A stretch of DNA of 15,551 nucleotides from NCBI GenBank assembly GCA_964542055.1, contig CAZITB010000068.1, forward strand, positions 1 to 15,551, written 5' to 3'. Origin of the DNA: CAZITB01 sp964542055. Lineage in GTDB: Bacteria; Planctomycetota; Phycisphaerae; Sedimentisphaerales; CAMDDF01. This document shows, piece after piece, positions 7,533 through 13,811 of the stretch. Below the pieces are notes generated by a model. The model saw nothing but the letters and a program-made list of their open reading frames with translations, ran no database searches and was not told the origin of the DNA. Made by a program: the position numbers and the translations under genes. Each line of letters starts with the position of its first letter. Position 1 is the stretch's first letter.

Positions 7533-9062
7533 CTATAATTTTCTATCAAGTTTACGGTACTGGATCGCTTCTGAAAGATATTCGCAGCTGATAACCTCCG
7601 AGCCTTCGATGTCGGCGATGGTTCGGCTGATTTTCAATATCTTATCATACGCGCGGGCACTTAGCTCAAATTCATAAACCGCCTGCCTCAAAATATTTTG
7701 GCTGTCGTCATCAAGCCTGCAATATGTTCGTAGTTGTTTCGAATTCATTTGGCTGTTGGAGTAAATTTTGGCACCTTTAAATCTTTCATTCTGTATTTTA
7801 CGGGCTTTGATCACTTTTTCGCGCAGCTGATCGGTGCTTTGGCCATTGCTTTTGTCATTCAATTTCTCAAACGGAACCGATGGCACTTCAACATGGATAT
7901 CGATTCGGTCAATCAGCGGGCCCGAAATCTTACCCAGATAACGTTCGATCTGTGCGATAGTGCAGTTGCACCTTTGACCATTTTTATAATTCTTACCACA
8001 CGGACACGGGTTCATCGCTGCTACCAGCATGATATTTGCCGGAAATCTTAGCGAACCAGAAGCACGTGAAATTGTAACGGTACCATCTTCCAAGGGCTGA
8101 CGCATGGTTTCCAGCACACTTCGTGAAAACTCCGGGAACTCATCTAAAAACAACACGCCGTTATGGGCAAGCGACAATTCGCCGGGTTTCGGAATAGATC
8201 CGCCCCCGACCAATGCAGGTGCGCTTGCCGAGTGATGCGGCATTCTGACCGGACGCTTTCGAAGAAGCGGTACATCGCTGCTAAGCAAACCCATCGCAGA
8301 ATGCACTTTTGTCGTTTCCAAAGATTCTTCAAGAGTAAGGCTCGGCAAAATTCCCGGAAGCCGTTTTGTAAGCATCGTTTTGCCCGATCCTGGAGGGCCG
8401 ATCATCAAAATATTATGGTTTCCAGCTGCGGCAATTGCAAGTGCGCGTTTGACGCTTTCCTGTCCCTTTACATCAGCAAAATCAAGATCGTGATTGTGGC
8501 TGTGATTGAAAAAATCTTCGACATCCACTATTGTAGGCTCTATCGGCAGCTGTTCATTCAAATAGCCGACCGCTTGCGAAAGAGACGCTACGGGTATGAC
8601 CTCGATATCCTGAACAACTGCTGCTTCTTTGGCGTTTTCGGCAGGGACAAGAATGTATTTGAAATTGTTCTGCTTTGCCATTATTGCCGTTGCAAGCACA
8701 CCTCTTGCCGGCCTAACCCTTCCATCAAGAGCAAGTTCGCCAATAATAACCGCTTGTTTTACTTTTTCGCTTTTCAATATACCCTGACCGATGAGAAAAC
8801 CGATAGCAATCGGTAAATCAAACGACGCCCCTTCTTTTTTTATTTCCGCAGGTGCAAGATTTATCACGCTTGTTTTATCGGGATATGAATATCCGCAGTT
8901 CATTATGGCCGATCTGACCCGCTCGATACTTTCTTTAACCGAAGCATCCGGAAGACCGACGATCAAATCCCTGTTGAGCCCGCCTTTCGCGGTATCAACT
9001 TCAACCTCGCATAGAACCGCGTCAATGCCTACTATTGTGCTGCTGTGAATCCTTGATAACAT
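7533..9062 (-). CDS. comM: YifB/ComM family AAA+ ATPase (Mg-chelatase-like)
   Basis: This is a 509-residue protein of usual family length. Order of parts: a ChlI-like N-domain (residues about 10-165), a Mg-chelatase AAA+ core with Walker A GPPGSGKT (222-229) and Walker B VLFLDE (303-308), the conserved PCPCG (352-356) with nearby GQRCNC, and a C-terminal helical domain (about 410-505). ComM is a branch-migration helicase that helps incoming DNA integrate during natural transformation in several Gram-negative species; many YifB members remain untested. Start ATG 9062-9060 is chosen because GGGAG lies 5 bases upstream and MLSRIHSSTIVGI matches the family N-terminus. The longer frame to 9158 adds 32 hydrophobic residues of A/T-rich origin and is rejected. 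It follows parA by 252 bases on the same strand. Confidence 0.94.
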   Translation of the reverse strand: MLSRIHSSTIVGIDAVLCEVEVDTAKGGLNRDLIVGLPDASVKESIERVRSAIMNCGYSYPDKTSVINLAPAEIKKEGASFDLPIAIGFLIGQGILKSEKVKQAVIIGELALDGRVRPARGVLATAIMAKQNNFKYILVPAENAKEAAVVQDIEVIPVASLSQAVGYLNEQLPIEPTIVDVEDFFNHSHNHDLDFADVKGQESVKRALAIAAAGNHNILMIGPPGSGKTMLTKRLPGILPSLTLEESLETTKVHSAMGLLSSDVPLLRKRPVRMPHHSASAPALVGGGSIPKPGELSLAHNGVLFLDEFPEFSRSVLETMRQPLEDGTVTISRASGSLRFPANIMLVAAMNPCPCGKNYKNGQRCNCTIAQIERYLGKISGPLIDRIDIHVEVPSVPFEKLNDKSNGQSTDQLREKVIKARKIQNERFKGAKIYSNSQMNSKQLRTYCRLDDDSQNILRQAVYEFELSARAYDKILKISRTIADIEGSEVISCEYLSEAIQYRKLDRKL

Positions 9063-9181
9063 AAGTGCTCCCACAAAAATTCCTGCGAACAAAATATTTG
9101 ACCGTATTGTAATAAAATAAAAATTAGAGAGCAAGAATTGAAAGATAATTAGATGCAAAAACTTTAATAAAAATGAAAAAT

Positions 9182-9211
9182 TTTCTAGAAAGTTAAAAAA
9201 AATCTTGACAA
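9182..9211 (-). promoter_or_regulatory. Possible yifB promoter
   Basis: On the minus strand, TTGTCA (complement of 9206-9211, 5 of 6 matches to -35) and TAGAAA (complement of 9182-9187, 4 of 6) are 18 bases apart and point toward yifB, with a leader of about 115 bases. The -35 overlaps the plus-strand TTGACA within the near-palindrome CTTGACAAG, so divergent use is possible. The region is A/T-rich, so chance matches are likely. Confidence 0.3.
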
Positions 9212-9233
9212 GTTATCTTAATAGACAGACAAT
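9205..9233 (+). promoter_or_regulatory. Possible promoter of an intergenic small RNA
   Basis: A perfect -35 TTGACA (9205-9210), a 17-base spacer and GACAAT (9228-9233, 4 of 6 matches) predict a start near 9240. No protein gene lies downstream on this strand before the hairpin terminator, so its only visible product would be a short RNA. Confidence 0.4.
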
Positions 9234-9239
9234 TGGTTT

Positions 9240-9305
9240 AGTTAAAAAGAAATTCAATGTAAGGTTGCTTCAATAAAGCATTCATCCACGAAGCAGCCTT
9301 TTTTT
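9240..9305 (+). ncRNA. Candidate small RNA of about 66 nt between parA and yifB
   Basis: Promoter-like boxes at 9205-9233 are followed 28 bases later by a strong hairpin with a T7 tract (9261-9305), the layout of a short free-standing RNA gene. The 18-base hairpin loop (9272-9289) contains AAGCA, which can also pair with TGCTT (9266-9270) in a smaller alternative hairpin, so two folds compete. No open reading frame lies inside (the ATG at 9258 is followed directly by TAA). It ends before the parA stop codon at 9315. It matches no RNA family I recognise. The alternative is a plain terminator with a chance TTGACA upstream. Confidence 0.35.
9261..9305 (+). terminator. Intrinsic terminator, plus-strand polarity
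   Basis: AAGGTTGCTTC (9261-9271) pairs with GAAGCAGCCTT (9290-9300) over 11 base pairs with one G-U, an 18-base loop, and T7 at 9299-9305. Read on the minus strand the hairpin is followed by ACATTGAATT rather than a U-run, so it is a poor terminator for the parA operon, although its position just beyond parA would suit one. Confidence 0.65.
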
Positions 9306-9314
9306 ATGCGCACA

Positions 9315-10313
9315 TCAAACGCTCTTTTTCAAAGGCGGTATTTCCCCATCATCATTATAGTCTGCCGGTTGAACTGCTTTGTCGTTAGCATGGAACTGTT
9401 CTATTTCATTTTCAAGGTTATCTAATTCGCTTTCGACTGTTTGCTTTTGCGAATCATTTGTCTTATCTTGCTCTTGAGCGGTATTTTCGTTTTCATTATC
9501 AGCTGGTATTTCAAGCTCATTTTGAAGTTTCTCGCCATGGATAAACTGTGCAACGCTTGCGTAATCTTCCGCGCCGTTACATTGGCTTTCATACTCAAAA
9601 ATGGTCTTCCCATAGCTTGGCGCCTCTGCCAGCTTTATATTCCTGCGTATCTGAATTGGTATAACCTGGGCCTGTGACCACGCGCAGTTTGTCTCCCGCG
9701 CAGATGCAAGAAATTCCGAAATATCATTTTTAACTTCGCCCGAAAGAGAAGTTCTGCTGTCAAACATACAAAGCAATATTGCCGATACTTTCAATTCAGG
9801 GTTAATCCGTTTATTGACCAGCGATACTGTCTGCAGCAGCTTTCCAAAACCCTGCAGAGCAAGAAAATGCGGCTGAATCGGTATCATTACCTCATCCACT
9901 GCGGCAAGAGAATTCAACGTAAGCAAACCCAGAGACGGCGGACAATCGATCAGCATGTAATCAAATTTATCTTCAGCCGACTCGATGGCTTCGCGGAGGA
10001 TGGTTTCCCTGCCGACAACACTTACAAGTTCGCTTTCGGCACCAACAAGATCTATACTCGCGCCCAAAAGCCACAAATTCTCACGTACTTTCAACAAGCT
10101 TTCTTCAAAACCACTCTGCCCGGTCATAACAGTATATGCGCCTTTTTCCAGCGTTTCAGGTTCCGCGCCGAGATGAATCGTAAGATGTGCCTGCGGGTCA
10201 AAATCCAAAGCAACAACCTTTAAACCCTGCAAAGCCAAAAACGCAGCGACATTTGTTACGGTCGTGGTTTTCCCGACACCGCCTTTTTGATTTAAAACCG
10301 CAATCTTTCTCAA
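9315..10313 (-). CDS. ParA/Soj-type ATPase with acidic C-terminal extension
   Basis: This 332-residue MinD/ParA P-loop ATPase carries the deviant Walker A KGGVGKTT (residues 10-17), DFDPQ (37-41) and LIDCPPSLG (121-129), and ends its core with the Soj-like RRNIKLAEAPSYGKTI (about 223-238). The core stops near 260. The remaining 72 residues are Glu/Asp/Asn/Gln-rich, probably disordered, and not usual for chromosomal Soj (about 255 residues). ParA proteins bind DNA nonspecifically and drive movement of a ParB-bound or protein cargo. No parB follows, so the cargo is unknown. The start is TTG (10313-10311), supported by GGAGG within the final codons and stop region of nusB; the two genes are 2 bases apart. 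It is the third gene of ribH-nusB-parA. Confidence 0.9.
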   Translation of the reverse strand: MRKIAVLNQKGGVGKTTTVTNVAAFLALQGLKVVALDFDPQAHLTIHLGAEPETLEKGAYTVMTGQSGFEESLLKVRENLWLLGASIDLVGAESELVSVVGRETILREAIESAEDKFDYMLIDCPPSLGLLTLNSLAAVDEVMIPIQPHFLALQGFGKLLQTVSLVNKRINPELKVSAILLCMFDSRTSLSGEVKNDISEFLASARETNCAWSQAQVIPIQIRRNIKLAEAPSYGKTIFEYESQCNGAEDYASVAQFIHGEKLQNELEIPADNENENTAQEQDKTNDSQKQTVESELDNLENEIEQFHANDKAVQPADYNDDGEIPPLKKSV

Positions 10314-10315
10314 AA

Positions 10316-10744
10316 CTATCCTCCGTGAGACGTTTTTTCCTCTTTCAGGATTTTCATTATGGCATCTAGAACGCCGTTGACAAATCCTGGTGCCTGTTCA
10401 GAGCTGAACTTTTTCGCCAGCTCGACAGCTTCATTTATCACTACTTTATCAGGTATATCTTCGCAAAATTTAAGTTGATAAGCCGAAAGCCTCAGTATGC
10501 TCTTATCAACCAGACTAAGCCTCGTCATCTGCCATTTGATGGCTACCGAAGTTATCAAGGCATCGCAAGTTTCAAGGTTATGCCAGGCCTTAAAAGCCCA
10601 CGTCATTGCAAGCGACCGGACAATATCATCATTTGTAGAAGTGGTTATGAACTTTTTTACAACCTCGGATTTTTCATCACCTTGTACATCAAGTTGAAAA
10701 AGAGCCTGCATCGCAATTTCTCTAGCTGCTGTTCTTCTGTCCAT
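10316..10744 (-). CDS. nusB: Transcription antitermination factor NusB
   Basis: This 142-residue protein of normal NusB size binds boxA RNA with NusE (S10) and promotes antitermination of rRNA operons. Family marks are RTAAREIAMQALFQLD at the N-terminus, VDKSILRLSAYQL in the middle, and PDKVVINEAVELAKKFSS followed by GFVNGVLDAI near the C-terminus. The start ATG 10744-10742 has AAGG about 9 bases upstream. It follows ribH by 21 bases, the widespread ribH-nusB pairing, and its last two Gly codons (GGA GGA) form the SD of the TTG-started parA gene. Confidence 0.95.
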   Translation of the reverse strand: MDRRTAAREIAMQALFQLDVQGDEKSEVVKKFITTSTNDDIVRSLAMTWAFKAWHNLETCDALITSVAIKWQMTRLSLVDKSILRLSAYQLKFCEDIPDKVVINEAVELAKKFSSEQAPGFVNGVLDAIMKILKEEKTSHGG

Positions 10745-10765
10745 TGTAACAAGCCTTAATCTGGT

Positions 10766-11233
10766 TTAATCTATTTTTTTGAGAACATCAACCATTTCCA
10801 TGGCGACCATTGCAGCGTTTGATCCGGCATTACCAGCCTTTGTGCCCGCGCGTTCGATGGCCTGTTCAATCGTTTCAGTAGTAAGAACGCCAAAAACGGT
10901 AGGGGTCTGCGATTCGATATTGATCTGGCCTATACCGCGAGAGACCTGCTGGCAGACATAATCATAATGGCTGGTCGCGCCGCGAATAACGGCACCTAGG
11001 CAAATTACCGATGCATACTTGCCGCTGGAAGCAAGTTTCTTCGCCGCGGGAACGATCTCAATAGCACCGGGCACCCAGATAACCGTGATCTGTTCATCTT
11101 TTGCGCCATGCCTTTGCAGAGCATCAATGGCTCCGCCAAGCAGCTTGCTTGTTATAAATTCGTTGAATCTGCTTGCTACGATAGCGTATTGTCCGTCGCC
11201 GGCTTGTAAAAGACCTTTGATTTCCTTGATCAT
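10766..11233 (-). CDS. ribH: 6,7-dimethyl-8-ribityllumazine synthase
   Basis: RibH condenses 5-amino-6-ribitylamino-uracil with 3,4-dihydroxybutanone 4-phosphate, the penultimate step of riboflavin synthesis, as a pentamer or 60-subunit shell in the cytoplasm. The 155-residue protein matches along its length: SRFNEFITSKLL (21-32), VPGAIEIVPAAKKL (54-67), GAVIRGATSHYDYVC (80-94) with the catalytic H89, FGVLTTE (114-120), and the phosphate-side R128 before GTKAGNAGSNAA. The start ATG 11233-11231 is preceded by AAGAGG with a 7-base spacer. It is the first gene of ribH-nusB-parA, read leftward. No FMN riboswitch is visible upstream, and no other rib gene is in the window. Confidence 0.97.
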   Translation of the reverse strand: MIKEIKGLLQAGDGQYAIVASRFNEFITSKLLGGAIDALQRHGAKDEQITVIWVPGAIEIVPAAKKLASSGKYASVICLGAVIRGATSHYDYVCQQVSRGIGQINIESQTPTVFGVLTTETIEQAIERAGTKAGNAGSNAAMVAMEMVDVLKKID

Positions 11234-11532
11234 GTCGAGCCTCTTAAATGATTAATTTTAATTTCTTATGCCAAAAAGCTTCGCATATTATAGGACCAAA
11301 GCGCTTTTTATACCACAAAAACACTTTAGCTTTAAACAACAGCTTTTTAGCCTCATATTTAACTTGCGTTATTGTAAGGGTTTATACCCTATTTTACCAG
11401 AAAAAAATTATTATCAAAAAAACTCTTTAATTTTTCAAAATCGGGTTAATCGTGCCCCTTCCATATTCGATAGGTCAAATAAGGCTTTTTATTGTTCGCT
11501 GTGAATGAAAGTTGTAATTATACAGGTTTACT
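11234..11532. other. A/T-rich divergent intergenic region between ribH and the TPR gene
   Basis: This 299-base region lies between genes pointing away from each other, so it must carry regulation for both. It holds a consensus minus-strand -10 (11287-11292) and a perfect small inverted repeat AGGGT-TTAT-ACCCT (about 11377-11390). It also holds three direct copies of GCTTTTTA (11303-11310, 11342-11349, 11484-11491) plus one inverted AAAAAGC (11273-11279). I see no convincing plus-strand promoter for the TPR gene, no RNA gene and no FMN element. Short reading frames here look like chance translation of A/T-rich DNA. Confidence 0.6.
11287..11292 (-). promoter_or_regulatory. Possible -10 box for the ribH-nusB-parA operon
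   Basis: The minus strand reads TATAAT, a perfect sigma70 -10, 54 bases before the ribH start. At 16-18 bases upstream there is no good -35 (TGGTAT is the best near 17), so it would be a -35-poor promoter or need an activator. Confidence 0.4.
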
Positions 11533-12909
11533 ATGTTTGACGAAATGGATTTTGATTCGGGATTCGAATGGGACAACCAGGAACGGCTCGCCACCGAGGC
11601 TTACCAGTTTTATGAACAGGGCCAGATGCTCCTCGCACTGGAACAGATAAACAAAGCATTGGAAATAAACCCTGCAAGTACATCGCTCAATTTCAACAAG
11701 GCTTTGATACTCGATGTGGTCGAAAAATATGAAGCCGCCATTGAATGTTACAAAAAAGCACTCGAAAGCAAGCCCAACGACCCCGAAATTTATAACTCCC
11801 TTGCCGTCGATTATACCAGGATAGGCTTGTATGACCTGGCGATAGAAACATTTGACCAGGCCCTGTCTTGCGACTGCAATTTCGAACCGGCATATTGCAA
11901 CAGTATCATAACATACACCGAAATGGGCAAATACGACAAAGCCGAGGAATCTTTCTACATGGCCCAGCAGATAAACCCCGATTGTCCGATTTGCTTCTAT
12001 AATATAGGCAATTCAATGTTCTGCCGCGGAAAAATGGAAAGAGCCCTTTGGTGTTGGGAAAAAACCAGGTATCTAGACGACGACCACCCACAGATAAATT
12101 ACCGCATCGCACAGGCTCACTGGTCGATGGGAAACAGCAATTTTGCGAATGACTCTTTCCTTGCCGAACTGCGAACAAACCCCGGCAACACCGACGTTTT
12201 GCTCGACTATGCACTTTTTCTTCTGCAGGATAACAAAATCGACTCAGCACGGGAAAAGCTCCATAGAATCATTGAACTTGAGCCCCAATCACCTCAAGCC
12301 TATCAGTTTCTTGGCGAACTTGAGCTGAACATGGGCAATATCGACACCGCCGAAAAGCACTTTCGCAAAGCCTTGGTGATCGACGATATCGCCGGGCCGC
12401 ATTTCCGCCTTGGCGAGATCGAATTCAATCGCCAAAGATACGAAAACGCAAAGATGCACTTCAAGCACGAGCTTTCTTTCGATATCGAGGATTTTGATGT
12501 ATTGATGGCGATCGGCACAATGCTGCTGGAAATAAATGAGTACGATGTTCCAACACAGTGCTTTTTAAAAGCCGCTGATGTAAACCCAACCAGCTACCTG
12601 CCGTTCTATTATATGGGCATGTGCATGTTCAATGCCGGCGAACCCAATGATGCCAGACATTTTTTCAGCTATTCACGAGACCTAAACAGCGACCATATCC
12701 AAAGCTATATAATGATGGCAAAATGCCACCTGGCAGATCATCACTACCAGATGGCAATTGAATCTCTAGAAGAAATCCTGCAGTCTCAGCCGGACAATAA
12801 AGAGCTGAAAAAAATGCTTAGATTCATTAAAATTCAATTTTTCGGTAGTAAATTCAGGCAATTATTTTGCGATTTTACTTTGAAATTAAGAACTATCACG
12901 AAAAAATAA
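11533..12909 (+). CDS. Tetratricopeptide repeat protein with a cysteine-rich central section
   Basis: This 458-residue soluble-looking protein has no signal peptide and is built almost wholly of TPR units from about residue 16 to 428, roughly twelve of them. Clear examples are AIECYKKALESKPNDPEIYNSLA (split here at 69-91), AEKHFRKALVID (273-284) and AIESLEEILQSQPDN (408-422). The array should form a superhelical protein-binding scaffold; the partner is unknown. Units 3-5 carry an unusual run of cysteines (C113, C115, C122, C151, C154, C164, C174), including a CPIC pair. The last 28 residues are basic and aromatic, do not fit a TPR, and are encoded by A/T-rich codons, so they could be a later extension. 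ATG 11533 has a weak AGG at 11524-11526. The gene stands alone, divergent from ribH, 122 bases before coaX. Confidence 0.9.
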   Translation: MFDEMDFDSGFEWDNQERLATEAYQFYEQGQMLLALEQINKALEINPASTSLNFNKALILDVVEKYEAAIECYKKALESKPNDPEIYNSLAVDYTRIGLYDLAIETFDQALSCDCNFEPAYCNSIITYTEMGKYDKAEESFYMAQQINPDCPICFYNIGNSMFCRGKMERALWCWEKTRYLDDDHPQINYRIAQAHWSMGNSNFANDSFLAELRTNPGNTDVLLDYALFLLQDNKIDSAREKLHRIIELEPQSPQAYQFLGELELNMGNIDTAEKHFRKALVIDDIAGPHFRLGEIEFNRQRYENAKMHFKHELSFDIEDFDVLMAIGTMLLEINEYDVPTQCFLKAADVNPTSYLPFYYMGMCMFNAGEPNDARHFFSYSRDLNSDHIQSYIMMAKCHLADHHYQMAIESLEEILQSQPDNKELKKMLRFIKIQFFGSKFRQLFCDFTLKLRTITKK

Positions 12910-12973
12910 GTGTAGATTGCCGATTTAATATTTCTATTTAAAACTTTTAGTCCCACACCAATTTTGGTAATCA

Positions 12974-13002
12974 TTGACTTTTAACCGGTTTTAAGTTAAA
13001 AA
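12974..13002 (+). promoter_or_regulatory. Promoter for coaX-mnmE-like-mutS with an inverted repeat across it
   Basis: TTGACT (12974-12979, 5 of 6 matches), a 17-base spacer and TAAAAA (12997-13002, 4 of 6) predict a start near 13009. TTTTAAC (12979-12985) and GTTAAAA (12995-13001) are perfect inverted repeats spanning the spacer and overlapping the -10, with the palindrome AACCGGTT (12983-12990) between them: a plausible operator. Confidence 0.5.
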
Positions 13003-13031
13003 TAGGTTTTAATGCCAATTTCGGAGATTAT

Positions 13032-13811
13032 ATGAATTTACTCACAGTTGATATCGGAAATTCGAATATCACCCTTGCCTTGTATGTTGAAAGTTCAGAG
13101 GTCAAGATTGAAACTGTTGCCGGCACCGAGCACAAAGCGGTTGCCGAAAAACTGCAAAATATGTGGGAGCATATCCCCTTTTCCCGTGCCGCCAAAACTG
13201 AAGTCCGTGACGGTGTCATCCTGGTCAGCTCGGTCAAAAACGAATGGACCGACATGATCCGCCAGATTGCCAAAGAAAACCTCGGCGAAAAAATAAAAGT
13301 CCTCGGCGACGATATCCCCATCCCAATCGAGACGCAGGTAAAAGGCAATATCGGCACCGACCGGCTCCTTGCCGCGCTGGCTGCTTATGAAGTTGTCCAG
13401 GATATGGTCATCGTGGCTGATTTCGGAACCGCCGTTACAATTGACATAGTCAACGAAAAAGGCGTTTTCGTAGGCGGCTGCATTATGCCAGGTTTCCAGC
13501 TTTCCGCAGTAGCCCTTGGCGGCGGTACTGCCCAGCTGCCGATAGTCAAAATTGAAAAACCCAAAAAGCCTTTCGGCCAGAACACAAAAGATGCAATTAA
13601 CGCTGGAATTTATTACTCAGCCATAAGTTCACTTCAGGAAATCATCCGCCGCTATGCCGAACATTTCGACCGCTGGCCGCAAACAGTAGTAACAGGTGCC
13701 GCGGCAAAGATGATTATGGAAGATTGCCAATTCATCGATTCGTTCGTCACCGACCTGGTCACAAAAGGAATGGTAATCGCCTACAACAAGTACATCGAGG
13801 AGCAGGTGTGA
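13032..13811 (+). CDS. coaX: Type III pantothenate kinase
   Basis: CoaX phosphorylates pantothenate, the first committed step of coenzyme A synthesis, and belongs to the ASKHA fold. The 259-residue length is typical. Visible motifs are the phosphate-binding DIGNSN (7-12), GTDR (109-111, with the D110 catalytic base) followed by LLAALAAY, DFGTAVTID (130-138), GGCIMPGF (148-155), GGGTAQLP (163-170) and VVTGAAA (219-225). Type III enzymes need a monovalent cation and resist CoA feedback, which is family knowledge. ATG 13032 has GGAG at 13023-13026 with a 5-base spacer. Its TGA overlaps the next gene's GTG as GTGA, so translation of the two is probably coupled. Confidence 0.95.
   Translation: MNLLTVDIGNSNITLALYVESSEVKIETVAGTEHKAVAEKLQNMWEHIPFSRAAKTEVRDGVILVSSVKNEWTDMIRQIAKENLGEKIKVLGDDIPIPIETQVKGNIGTDRLLAALAAYEVVQDMVIVADFGTAVTIDIVNEKGVFVGGCIMPGFQLSAVALGGGTAQLPIVKIEKPKKPFGQNTKDAINAGIYYSAISSLQEIIRRYAEHFDRWPQTVVTGAAAKMIMEDCQFIDSFVTDLVTKGMVIAYNKYIEEQV

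Noticed and set aside
8163..8816. A 217-codon open frame on the + strand
   Set aside because: It lies wholly antisense to the well-supported yifB gene, and its translation is rich in Arg, Cys and His with no recognisable domain.
9063..9158. A 32-residue hydrophobic N-terminal extension of yifB that could look like a signal or membrane segment
   Set aside because: ATG 9062 has a good GGGAG site and matches the family N-terminus; YifB proteins are cytoplasmic and the extension comes from A/T-rich intergenic DNA.
11377..11390. AGGGT-TTAT-ACCCT hairpin as a terminator or riboswitch stem
   Set aside because: Only five base pairs, no U-run, and it lies in a divergent promoter region where no transcript should end; kept only as a noted repeat.
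11248..11504. Short + strand open frames upstream of the TPR gene
   Set aside because: No ribosome site, A/T-rich chance composition, and mutually overlapping in two frames.
11234..11532. FMN riboswitch before ribH
   Set aside because: None of the conserved G-rich boxes of the RFN element are found on the minus strand.
13724..13807. ATG start for the MnmE-like gene inside coaX
   Set aside because: It would add 28 residues unlike MnmE and overlap coaX by 88 bases; GTG 13808 with GAGGAG upstream begins exactly at the family N-terminus.
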